Positions 18,331 to 26,056 of a DNA stretch of 64,000 nt are shown piece after piece. Location: NCBI RefSeq assembly GCF_014207565.1, contig NZ_JACHGJ010000008.1, positions 62,001 to 126,000 on the forward strand, read 5' to 3'. The position numbers were made by a program, and so were the translations under genes. Under the pieces are notes generated by a model. That model saw only the letters and a program-made list of their open reading frames with translations. It made no database searches and was not told the origin of the DNA. This DNA is from Spirochaeta isovalerica (lineage in GTDB: Bacteria; Spirochaetota; Spirochaetia; DSM-2461). Positions within the stretch are counted from its first letter, which is position 1. The number at the start of each line of letters is the position of its first letter.

Positions 18331-19343
18331 ACTCCGGCCATCCTCCTGAGAACCGGGCCGATCTCCTCGAGAGAGAGCACCCTTGATGCGCCGCCCAATT
18401 CAATGGCGGCTTTGGGCATACCGAAAATCATGGAACTGGCCTGGTTCTGAACAAGCGTCGTTCCCCCTTTATCGACAATAGCCTTGCAGCCTTTGGCGCC
18501 GTCCTGCCCCATTCCGGTAAGCAGAACCCCGGCGAGACGGCTTCCGTACTCTTCAAGAGCACTGAGAAACATGCGGTCTATGGAGGGTTTCTGGTTGGCT
18601 ATAGCCGGTCCGTCGTCCAGAAGGGCCGCCCCTCTGCTGCAGACCAGATGATGGGTCGCCCTTGCTACCAGAACCGTTCCGCCCGTCAGCTTCTGCGATT
18701 CCCCCGCAAGGGAAACTTTCAGGTCCGTCGCTTCGTCGAGCCAGTCCGCATAGCCCTGATCGAACCCCAGCTCGATATGCTGGCTGAGCAGAATGGGAAC
18801 GGGAAAATTCCCCGGCAGGTCGGACAGGACTTTTCTGACGGCTGACGGTCCCCCGGTAGAAGCCCCGATGACAAGCAGATCGAAAGGCTTCCCGATCCCC
18901 CCGACACCAGAATTCCCCCGATTGACACCCCTGGAAGGTCCGGTACCGATTTTCAAGGCTCCGAAGCGGGCCACATGGTTCAGAACATTGCGGAAGCCTT
19001 TCGTAAAAACAGGATCGTTCATTTTTGTGATATCCGGTTTCGGAACCACTTCCAGCGCCCCGGCGCTTATGGCATCGTAACCGATTTTTGAAACGTCTTC
19101 GCTGGTAAACACGATTATGGGCAAAGGAGCGCTCTCCATAATCTGCCTGGTGGCCTCAATACCGTTCATAACGGGCATATTGACATCCATAAGTATGAGG
19201 TCGGGCTTCAGCCTGGCCGCCATTTCTACACCGGCAGCTCCGTTGGAAGCCTCGCCGATGATATCAAACCCCTCCCATTCTCCGATCAGGCTCTTCATCA
19301 TGGAACGGACCAGCATGGAATCGTCAACGAGCAACAGCCTCAT
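18327..19343 (-). CDS. cheB: CheB receptor methylesterase/deamidase
   Basis: The 338-residue protein has an N-terminal receiver (acid pair VDDS at 6-9, phospho-acceptor Asp53 in ILMDVNMPVMNG) and a C-terminal esterase. The esterase triad residues are Ser162 (IGASTGG), His189 (SQHIELGF) and Asp281 (GMGQDGA). I placed the start at 19343, where ATG follows GGGGGAAGT; an open frame continues to 19535 but only overlaps the upstream gene. The first 20 bp overlap the CheW-like gene. It should demethylate chemoreceptors when phosphorylated by the adjacent CheA. Confidence 0.92.
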   Translation of the reverse strand: MRLLLVDDSMLVRSMMKSLIGEWEGFDIIGEASNGAAGVEMAARLKPDLILMDVNMPVMNGIEATRQIMESAPLPIIVFTSEDVSKIGYDAISAGALEVVPKPDITKMNDPVFTKGFRNVLNHVARFGALKIGTGPSRGVNRGNSGVGGIGKPFDLLVIGASTGGPSAVRKVLSDLPGNFPVPILLSQHIELGFDQGYADWLDEATDLKVSLAGESQKLTGGTVLVARATHHLVCSRGAALLDDGPAIANQKPSIDRMFLSALEEYGSRLAGVLLTGMGQDGAKGCKAIVDKGGTTLVQNQASSMIFGMPKAAIELGGASRVLSLEEIGPVLRRMAGV

Positions 19344-19881
19344 ACTTCCCCCTTGCGCCCGTTTCGAGCGAATAAAAAAAGAATTTCTGCAAATCAACGA
19401 AAAATTGTATCCTCTCCTCGCGGGGGAAACGGCAGCCGTATAAGCCCCTTTTCGAAAACAGGTTCGCCACTCCGGGAGGGAGCAGATTAAACTCACCGAG
19501 ATCCATAGTCCGGATTTCAGCCTGACTGGTGACAATCATTCCCATATAACGTGAGGAAAGACCGTTGGTCCTGGATAAAAGCCTCAGAAGAAAGTTCCTG
19601 GCCGTCTCGCTGAAATCTTCCGGTTCCATGATCAGCGCCAGCTGAGTCTGCCCGGTCTGACCGCAGCGGAACAGGTTTTTCAGACAGCTGTTCATATCAA
19701 AAAGAAGAACTTTCTCGCCATTGTACCAGCTCCAGTTTGCCAGATAGGGCTGCCCTTTTTTCAGAGAAAAAATCCCATCCAGAGTGGTGCTGCCCGAAAA
19801 CTGGTTCCGGTCAACCAGGAAGTCCAGAGTCTGATAATGAAGCTGAAGAAAATCGTGCCGGCCTTCATTAGAGTGATGCAA
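19324..19881 (-). CDS. CheW-like coupling protein, divergent
   Basis: This 185-residue protein is not clearly in any family I know. The stretch TLDGIFSLKKGQPYLANWSWYN followed by GEKVLLFDMN (seen in two parts) resembles the beta strands and the vPV(I/V)DL-type core of CheW. It sits between a clear CheW and CheB and overlaps both, by 14 and 20 bp. It may be a second, specialised coupling protein or a receptor-array adaptor. A structure prediction compared with CheW would decide. Confidence 0.5.
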   Translation of the reverse strand: MHHSNEGRHDFLQLHYQTLDFLVDRNQFSGSTTLDGIFSLKKGQPYLANWSWYNGEKVLLFDMNSCLKNLFRCGQTGQTQLALIMEPEDFSETARNFLLRLLSRTNGLSSRYMGMIVTSQAEIRTMDLGEFNLLPPGVANLFSKRGLYGCRFPREERIQFFVDLQKFFFYSLETGARGKYEAVAR

Positions 19882-20419
19882 GATCGTTCTCCAGTTTTTT
19901 CAGTGTATTGTCCAGATTCAGGACAAAAATTTCATTTCCGTCCTCCTGGGGAGATATGGAACCCATAAAAAAGTGTTCCTCATCGACAGTGGAGGTAATT
20001 CTGTGAAGCTCGCTGTCGGGCAGTTTGACAATTTCGATCACTTCCGAAATAAGAAGGGCCAGCTGGTCATCCTCTCTGCCCAGAATGAGGAAAGTCGACG
20101 AATCAAGGCTTTCCCTATCGAAAATAACCTGCAGATCCAGCACTGTATAGGGCTCGCCGTGCCGATTGATAAATCCTCTGATATAGGGCGGAGTGAAGGG
20201 AACGTAGAAGATGGGAACATTTCCGACGATCTCCCTCACCTCCTCGGCATATAAAGCGTATTTCCTGCTGCCGATGGTAATAATCATATATTTGCTGATG
20301 ACCACATCGAGAGCTTCTTCCTCCGTCTGGTCGCGGTTTTTAGCTTTTTCGATTCTGTCCAGGAGCCCGCTGCTGCCTGTATCCATTTCGGAAAGGGGAC
20401 GCCTCTTCCGTTCTTCCAT
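19868..20419 (-). CDS. cheW: CheW coupling protein
   Basis: The 183-residue protein has a 40-residue basic leader and then a CheW domain. The domain reads KYMIITIGSRKYALYAEEVREIVG, seen as two adjoining strands, then VPFTPPYIRGFINRHGEPYTV with LDLQ and a C-terminal half ending in FVLNLDNTLK. It links chemoreceptors to CheA in the membrane array. It follows the PilZ gene after 14 bp and overlaps the CheW-like gene by 14 bp. Confidence 0.88.
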   Translation of the reverse strand: MEERKRRPLSEMDTGSSGLLDRIEKAKNRDQTEEEALDVVISKYMIITIGSRKYALYAEEVREIVGNVPIFYVPFTPPYIRGFINRHGEPYTVLDLQVIFDRESLDSSTFLILGREDDQLALLISEVIEIVKLPDSELHRITSTVDEEHFFMGSISPQEDGNEIFVLNLDNTLKKLENDLASL

Positions 20420-20433
20420 AACCAGAGCCTCCT

Positions 20434-20817
20434 TCAGTGGAAATCAGCATCGCCTCGATAGAGATGAATTTTCTTGATTCCATCGCTGAATCCTATGTGA
20501 TTGATCAGCTTTTCTATGACAATATCCCGGGCTTTATCTTCTTCGGCAAAGGACAGGCCTGCGGAATACAGGGATCTGTTTTCCTCCCGCCTGACCCATC
20601 GTACCACCGAATCGAATTGCAGCCTTTCCTCTTCGAGGCCGCCACCTCTGGGCAGAGCCACCTTCAGGGTTATGAGGGAATCTTCGCGCAGGGGCTGTTC
20701 GGTCAGGAGCAGACACCCTTCGGTGGTGATATCAGCCAGAAAACCGAGAGGTTCTCTCTCTTCATTTTCAAAAACTTTGAGATAATAATAGAGTGTACGT
20801 CTGTGTTTTTCCCGCAA
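20434..20817 (-). CDS. PilZ-domain protein, first gene of the chemosensory operon
   Basis: The 127-residue single-domain protein has an N-terminal REKHRRT that could supply the c-di-GMP-binding arginines. ADITTEGCLL matches the second PilZ motif (D/N-x-S/T-x-x-G), and strands FDSVVRWVRR and YSAGLSF follow. As first gene of the CheW-CheB-CheR-CheA-cyclase operon, it suggests c-di-GMP input to the same pathway. Whether it binds the nucleotide is uncertain, because the RxxxR spacing is not exact. Confidence 0.75.
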   Translation of the reverse strand: MREKHRRTLYYYLKVFENEEREPLGFLADITTEGCLLLTEQPLREDSLITLKVALPRGGGLEEERLQFDSVVRWVRREENRSLYSAGLSFAEEDKARDIVIEKLINHIGFSDGIKKIHLYRGDADFH

Positions 20818-20883
20818 ACTCCCGCTCCTTAAAGATATATACTTAAATTCTAAATTAGAGAGCGGGAAAATTCAAAAAATACC

Positions 20884-21303
20884 TTACGGGGCGTGCTTTA
20901 AATCGGGCCGGGCGGCCCAGGCGGCAAAAAGGCGAACGCCGAGGTAGACAACGCGGGAACGGAAACGGCTCATACCGTCTTCCCGGCATATTTTGAGCAT
21001 TATCAGATCGGCATCTTCCCGGCAATCGGGGTTCAGATACTCGCCCCTCATAAGCTGATAAAGTGCATCGTGAACAAGCGATCCGCGCATGAAATCGGGT
21101 GTATCGACAGCCGGCCCACTGGGGCCGTCCCAGGAATAGCCTTTTTTAATGAGAAGCTTTCCCTCGACAGACATTTCCAGATAGGTCGTAAGAACAGGAA
21201 GAATCAACTCCATGCCCGTGTCATAAGAATAATCTTCTTCCAGAGTGTATTTATACTTTCGTCTCTTTCTGTATTTTATCAAAAGAATCTCCTCAGAAAG
21301 CAT
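20884..21303 (-). CDS. DUF1353 family protein
   Basis: The 139-residue protein carries the DUF1353 hallmark GYSWDGPSGPAVDTPDF followed by RGSLVHDALYQLMR. The family is often found in phages, but no other phage genes are nearby, so this looks like a stand-alone chromosomal copy. The function is unknown. It lies 66 bp upstream of the PilZ gene on the same strand. Confidence 0.85.
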   Translation of the reverse strand: MLSEEILLIKYRKRRKYKYTLEEDYSYDTGMELILPVLTTYLEMSVEGKLLIKKGYSWDGPSGPAVDTPDFMRGSLVHDALYQLMRGEYLNPDCREDADLIMLKICREDGMSRFRSRVVYLGVRLFAAWAARPDLKHAP

Positions 21304-21336
21304 GATAGTATTATTCTAAAATATCAGCCAGCATTT

Positions 21337-21786
21337 TTATTCACCGGCGGCGATTATCGAGTAACGGATATAGGTTTTATTCCTTTTCGCCCTTTTAAAA
21401 CGGAACCAGAAAAAATAACGGGAAGACATGGATGCCACACTGACGCTGATGGATATAGCCAGATATGAGAGCGCCACGGCAGCCAGATAAGGAGCGGGCA
21501 TAGAGGCGCTGAGCACTTTGAGTTCGAACATCATGGCGATAAGGGAAACGACAGAATAAAGCGCACCGAGAAGATAAATGGAATCAAAGCGCTTTTTCAC
21601 GATTTGCGAAACAGGACAGTCGCCGAGCCCCCAGTTGACCATGGCGCTGTAAATAAAAACGAGCAACGCCGGCAGAAGAAATGCCGATCCGTTTTGGAAT
21701 TTGCCGTTCAGCGCGATAAGGACGGCGCCGCTTGCAAAAAAAAGGACGAACTGGAAGTTGAGTATGTTTCTGATGGTTCTGGACAT
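21337..21786 (-). CDS. Four-helix membrane protein of unknown family
   Basis: The 149-residue protein has four predicted membrane helices and ends in a basic tail (FRFKRAKRNKT). The start at 21786 follows AAGGAGATC at good spacing; a longer frame to 21822 lacks a site. I do not recognise the family. It is upstream of the DUF1353 gene on the same strand, 33 bp away. Confidence 0.65.
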   Translation of the reverse strand: MSRTIRNILNFQFVLFFASGAVLIALNGKFQNGSAFLLPALLVFIYSAMVNWGLGDCPVSQIVKKRFDSIYLLGALYSVVSLIAMMFELKVLSASMPAPYLAAVALSYLAISISVSVASMSSRYFFWFRFKRAKRNKTYIRYSIIAAGE

Positions 21787-21986
21787 ATAGTGATCTCCTT
21801 GCTTTACTTTTGTACTTAACACTTATTAAGCAAAGGCTATGCCAAACTCCGAGAGTCCCTTAAAAGGCATGACTCGATAAAGAAACAACACAACATACAA
21901 ATCTATTTGTACTTACCCAATTTTATTTGTTCTTATTCTCCTCTTTTTTCCTTGTCTTTTTATCTCCATTTCATTATTTCTAATAT

Positions 21987-22538
21987 ATGAAATACTTTAT
22001 TCTAATTTTATTAGCTTTTATTACTTCTCCTTTCTACTCCCAGTCAATCTCGCCTTCGAGCATTTATGATTTCACTGTCAAAGATATAGACGGACGGGAT
22101 GTCCCGCTGGACAGCTACAGAGGAAAAGTGATCATGATTGTCAACGTCGCCAGCAAATGCGGTTACACCTATCAGTACGAAGGACTGGAATCCCTCTACA
22201 AAGATTATGCCGGAAATGATTTTGTCATACTGGGATTTCCCTCGAATGATTTTCTCTGGCAGGAACCGGGAACGGAAGAAGAGATAAAAAACTTCTGTTC
22301 GGTCAATTTCGGAGTGACCTTTCCCATGTTTTCCAAGATAAAAGTCACGGGGCGCGATAAAGAGCCGCTCTACGAGTTTCTGACATCAGATGAGACAAAC
22401 AAAGATTTCTCCGGAAGGATAACCTGGAACTTCAACAAGTTCCTGATTGATCGCGAAGGGAATATCGTGGACCGCTTCGACTCCAAAACCGAACCGCAAA
22501 GCGAAGAAGTGCTGAATGCTCTGCAGAAACTCCTGTAA
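21987..22538 (+). CDS. Exported glutathione peroxidase-family thiol peroxidase
   Basis: The 183-residue Gpx-family protein has an N-terminal Sec signal (about 1-20, ending in FYSQS), so it should act outside the cytoplasm. The peroxidatic Cys58 lies in NVASKCGYT, and Trp147-Asn148 in TWNFNKF match the active site. The usual Gln of FPCNQFGxQEP is replaced by Asp88 in FPSNDFLWQEP. It is most likely a thioredoxin-dependent peroxidase. It is convergent with the flavodoxin/ferredoxin reductase-like gene. Confidence 0.88.
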   Translation: MKYFILILLAFITSPFYSQSISPSSIYDFTVKDIDGRDVPLDSYRGKVIMIVNVASKCGYTYQYEGLESLYKDYAGNDFVILGFPSNDFLWQEPGTEEEIKNFCSVNFGVTFPMFSKIKVTGRDKEPLYEFLTSDETNKDFSGRITWNFNKFLIDREGNIVDRFDSKTEPQSEEVLNALQKLL

Positions 22539-22553
22539 AGGGAATAATTGAGA

Positions 22554-23276
22554 TTATTTCCCTTCCAGCAGTTTCTCAATCCCGTATTTCTTATCGATGG
22601 AAATGGCATCACCGGCCACGCCTCTATCAAGGAGATAGCGGCCTGTGTCGGCCAGGAACTGATCAGAGCCGATGATGTAGTAAAAATTATCGGCCTTTGA
22701 CAGCGTTTCATCTATTCCCTTATAGAAGTCAGCTCTGTCGCTGAAAAAGCGGAAGGAAAACCCTTCGGCTGTATGCTCCTCCATCTGCTTCATGAAATAG
22801 GATTTACCGGTTTTATCGATATTCAGACAGCTGAAAGAAAGAATCCCCCGGGGATCAACTTCATAATCTCTGATATAGGGCCGGCAGGTGGATATGGCAA
22901 CTCCCATAGTGATAAAGACCAGGTTTCTCCCCTCTCTGATCAGCGGCATCCTGTTGTTTAAGCCATAGACGAAAAGTCCGTCGCCTTTTTTCAGCCCTGA
23001 CAACTTTGTTTTAAAGTCCGAGGCGGATGAACGAATCCGGGTCGTGAATTCGAGAAAGGGCTCATCTTCGTAGGAAACGATTGACATATGCCGCTGGAAA
23101 TCCTTATCGATCTCCTTTACACCCGTAGGAGGCTTCAGGCTGAAATGTCCGTTCGCTCCCGTCTCCCAGATGAGATTTTCCGGCCGTGTGCAGCGGAAAG
23201 TAAAAGTGATATCATCATTTCTCTCGATGCTGATGATTTCTATATGTTCTGCGGTTATATCTTTTTTTTCACTCAC
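22554..23276 (-). CDS. Ferredoxin-NADP reductase-type oxidoreductase
   Basis: The 240-residue protein has an FNR fold: an FAD-binding half with RHMSIVSYEDEPFLEFTTR-type strands, a loop KKGDGLFVYG, and an NAD(P)-binding half with LVFITMGVAISTCRPYI and IIGSDQF near the end. No 2Fe-2S motif is present, so it is a stand-alone reductase of the CDC48-type or oxygenase-reductase group. The electron partner is unknown. Confidence 0.75.
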   Translation of the reverse strand: MSEKKDITAEHIEIISIERNDDITFTFRCTRPENLIWETGANGHFSLKPPTGVKEIDKDFQRHMSIVSYEDEPFLEFTTRIRSSASDFKTKLSGLKKGDGLFVYGLNNRMPLIREGRNLVFITMGVAISTCRPYIRDYEVDPRGILSFSCLNIDKTGKSYFMKQMEEHTAEGFSFRFFSDRADFYKGIDETLSKADNFYYIIGSDQFLADTGRYLLDRGVAGDAISIDKKYGIEKLLEGK

Positions 23277-23337
23277 TGAAGAACACTCCTTTCCTGTAAA
23301 AAATTATCAGAAACGGCCGGGAAGTCAATAGTTATTA

Positions 23338-23973
23338 TTATCCCTTTGTATAAGGTCCCCTCATTTCAGGAGGCAGGAGGGCTGCCAACTCATGCATGAT
23401 CAGATCTGTCATTTCCTCTCTTTTTTTCGAATCGGCCTTGCCCGGAGATTCCAGATAAATCGGCCTGCCGGCGCGAAGCGTAATCGGCGTTCTCCTCAGG
23501 CGCTTGAAATTGGACCAGAATTTTTCCGTTCCCGCATGGGCAAGAGGCAGCACCGGCGCACCTGTTTTCAGAGCCAGGGTTACGATGCCCGGCCGCCCCT
23601 TCTGCAGAACACCTGTGCCGCTGCGGGTTCCCTCCGGAGCCATGCAGAGAAAGCGTTTCTCCTCCATGGTTTTCACAACCTCGCGAAATGCCTTGAGATC
23701 GACTTTCTCCCTGTCCACGGGAATGGCGTCAAAGGTGTTGAAAAGAAATTTAAGGAATGGCGTATCCCAGGTCTCCTTTTTGGCGAAACCGCGGACTGAA
23801 CGGGGATGGAGTACAATCTGCATTAAGGGAGCATCGAGGAAATTGATATGATTGATGCAGATAATAACAGGCCCTTCCAGCGGAACATCTTTCAGTCCGG
23901 AGTCATCGATCCGGCAGAGCATTGTCAGAACCGCTTTCAGGAAGGCGTTTGTCAGAGTGCGGCGAATTATCAT
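23338..23973 (-). CDS. plsC: 1-acyl-sn-glycerol-3-phosphate acyltransferase (PlsC family)
   Basis: The 211-residue protein has the catalytic NHINFLD motif (NHx4D type), substrate motif PVDRE, and MAPEGTRSGTG as the second block. It should acylate lysophosphatidic acid at the membrane. The start codon directly follows the stop of the lipid-kinase gene, with no gap. The two may act in successive lipid steps. A second PlsC-type gene lies at 52933-54126. Confidence 0.88.
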   Translation of the reverse strand: MIIRRTLTNAFLKAVLTMLCRIDDSGLKDVPLEGPVIICINHINFLDAPLMQIVLHPRSVRGFAKKETWDTPFLKFLFNTFDAIPVDREKVDLKAFREVVKTMEEKRFLCMAPEGTRSGTGVLQKGRPGIVTLALKTGAPVLPLAHAGTEKFWSNFKRLRRTPITLRAGRPIYLESPGKADSKKREEMTDLIMHELAALLPPEMRGPYTKG

Positions 23974-24891
23974 CTAAGTATGAATTATCCTTAGGGGACC
24001 GGGAATGCAGCTGACCTCAAGTTCCCTGCCGTCAATACAGACAGTTTCGCCATCGGCGTGAACGACAAGCCCCCCGTCCAGTGCTTTAATATGAAAATGA
24101 TCAGCGCGATCCATCGTAATCCCCTCCAGTCCCCGCTGCGTTCCCTTCGTGTAATGAAAGATAGTCTTCATCAGCTTGAACCGGGTTAAGTGGTCGACCA
24201 TACAGAGATCGAGCATTCCATCGTTATTCACAGCATCGGGAGCCATATAAAAGAGCCCCCCCATGCGCCGGCCGTTCATCAGAGAAATCTGAATCACCCG
24301 TCTGACGATTTTTTTATCACCGTAAACCATTTCGACTTCCGGAGAACCGGAAAACTTGATAAGGGTTTTCATCGTTCCCGCTATATAGGCGAAGGCATCG
24401 TGAACATGCTTCATCTTCGCAGCCTCCAGTCCGACGACCGTGTCGAAACCTATTCCTATACCGTTACCGAAATACCGGCCACCGGGGTAATCGCCGCCTT
24501 TAACGAGGCCGAGATCAAGAGGCGAACTATTGCCTGATTTCAATACATGCAGCGCCTCATCCAGCCGGGCCGGAACATGGCCTCCATAGGAAAAATCGTT
24601 TCCTCTTCCCATGGGGAGTACGCCGAATAGAGGAATCTTATCTCCCCGGCCCTTCATCAGCCCGTTCAGAACCTCATTGCATGTGCCGTCTCCGCCGGCG
24701 GCGATAACCGCGACATCCGGCACAGAAGCGAAGGAAGCCGCCAGATCGATGGCATGGCCGCTGCCTTCAGTGTATTTTATGGTGTAATTGATTTTTTCCT
24801 TTTTAAAAAAAGACTCCACCAGGGGCAGCTTCTTCAGCGCCGCACCTTTTCCCGCGGAGGGATTGAAAATAATAATGTGATTTTGAATCAT
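23974..24891 (-). CDS. Diacylglycerol kinase-family lipid kinase
   Basis: The 305-residue protein has the DAGK catalytic pattern: IFNPSAGKG at the start, VIAAGGDGTCNEVLNGL and LPMGRGNDFS, then the C-terminal half of the YegS/DgkB type with VHADGE. It phosphorylates diacylglycerol or a similar lipid. It is adjacent to plsC, which suggests phospholipid turnover. The exact substrate is not shown. Confidence 0.88.
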   Translation of the reverse strand: MIQNHIIIFNPSAGKGAALKKLPLVESFFKKEKINYTIKYTEGSGHAIDLAASFASVPDVAVIAAGGDGTCNEVLNGLMKGRGDKIPLFGVLPMGRGNDFSYGGHVPARLDEALHVLKSGNSSPLDLGLVKGGDYPGGRYFGNGIGIGFDTVVGLEAAKMKHVHDAFAYIAGTMKTLIKFSGSPEVEMVYGDKKIVRRVIQISLMNGRRMGGLFYMAPDAVNNDGMLDLCMVDHLTRFKLMKTIFHYTKGTQRGLEGITMDRADHFHIKALDGGLVVHADGETVCIDGRELEVSCIPGPLRIIHT

Positions 24892-25035
24892 GAAACATTA
24901 TCAGTTCAGTGCAAAGTATTGTAAAGATAAAATTACCTGTATTTTTACAGATTGTGCATCGTAAGGGAATTCCGGGACTGATTTTGCAATCCCGGGCTCC
25001 CGGCTCCTATCGGGGAATTTCATCCCCTCGGGGCT

Positions 25036-25509
25036 TTACATTTTATCCATCTTTATCTGTTTGAGAAGCTCTTCCGTTTCGCCGCCGTTCCACATGGCCA
25101 GAACTTTTCCCATGGAATCGATCTGCACAAAGGTATGCTGATAGGTAATTTCGTATTTTTGCTTCAGATCCGCCGAATCATCATAATCGACTGAGAGAAG
25201 ATTGATCCCTTCCAGTTTCATGGCATTCATCTCGAAATCTTTGACAGCGGCCCGGCAGGTGGGGCACCAGGAAGCGTTGAAGAAGAGAACCGTGGGCGTT
25301 TCCTCCGCCATCATCATGGCCTTATCCATGGAGACGAAATCCATAAGACCTCCGCTCATGGCGGACATCTCCATGGTATCATCTTTTTCCATCGAATCCA
25401 TCTCCATTGAATCATGACTATCCTGACCGGCCATATCCTTTTCTCCGCTTGCGAAAAGGCCGAATGAAAGAGCAAAAAAGAAAGCAGTGATAATTGTAAA
25501 CAGTTTCAT
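25036..25509 (-). CDS. Exported thioredoxin-like protein with Met/Asp-rich linker
   Basis: The 157-residue protein has a signal peptide (1-20), a linker rich in Met, Asp and Ser (22-60), and a thioredoxin fold with WCPTC at 81-85. The fold continues through LSVDYDDS and YQHTFVQID. The His/Met-rich linker could bind metal, but that is speculation. A periplasmic or outer-leaflet disulfide reductase is likely. Confidence 0.85.
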   Translation of the reverse strand: MKLFTIITAFFFALSFGLFASGEKDMAGQDSHDSMEMDSMEKDDTMEMSAMSGGLMDFVSMDKAMMMAEETPTVLFFNASWCPTCRAAVKDFEMNAMKLEGINLLSVDYDDSADLKQKYEITYQHTFVQIDSMGKVLAMWNGGETEELLKQIKMDKM

Positions 25510-25594
25510 GTGTTTACCTCCTGCTTACAAAGTTAGTTCCCAAATGTCACAAAAATGTAACGGAAGGATAAATAGTTCATAAAATCAGTAAAGA

Positions 25595-25945
25595 TTATTT
25601 CCTCAGGATCTTCTCCATGGCTTTACCCCTGGCCAGCTCGTCTATCATTTTATCGAGATAGCGGATTTCCCGCATAAGCGGATCTTCGATTTCCTCGACT
25701 CTGACGCCGCAGACGACTCCTTTTATGAGAGTCCGGGAGGGATTGGGAGCCGGGCTTCCGAGTATGAATTTTTCGAAATCCGTCTCCGCTTCAATATGCC
25801 TGTCCAGCTCTTCCTGACTGTAACCGAACAGCCAGCCGATGATTTCGTCGACTTCAGCTTTGGTCCTTCCCTTTTTCTCAGCTTTGGCGATATAGAGGGG
25901 ATAGACGTTTGAAAAGCTCATGGCAAATATTTTGTGTTTTTCCAT
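25595..25945 (-). CDS. DUF2200 family protein
   Basis: The 116-residue protein matches DUF2200 along its whole length, as I recall the family: [32 protein letters not shown] and [20 protein letters not shown]. The function is unknown. I chose the start at 25945 because the family begins near M-x-x-H-K-I; the frame stays open to 25987. Confidence 0.85.
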   Translation of the reverse strand: MEKHKIFAMSFSNVYPLYIAKAEKKGRTKAEVDEIIGWLFGYSQEELDRHIEAETDFEKFILGSPAPNPSRTLIKGVVCGVRVEEIEDPLMREIRYLDKMIDELARGKAMEKILRK

Positions 25946-26056
25946 GGGGAGAATATACAAAGAATGCGGCGGATGGTAAAACATCATGTTTATTGTATTT
26001 TTCTATATTGCGATTTATTCTGATAAGACACTGATATAAATGAAGGAAACTCCCTT

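Noticed and set aside
20884-21303. DUF1353 gene as a sign of a prophage
   Set aside because: No other phage gene, integrase or att repeat lies nearby, and the gene sits beside core signalling genes.
24950-25030. Hairpins (CCGGGA...TCCCGG and GGGGA...TCCCC) as a riboswitch
   Set aside because: They lie downstream of the thioredoxin-like gene on its strand and are better read as weak termination or intergenic structure. No known aptamer core was recognised.
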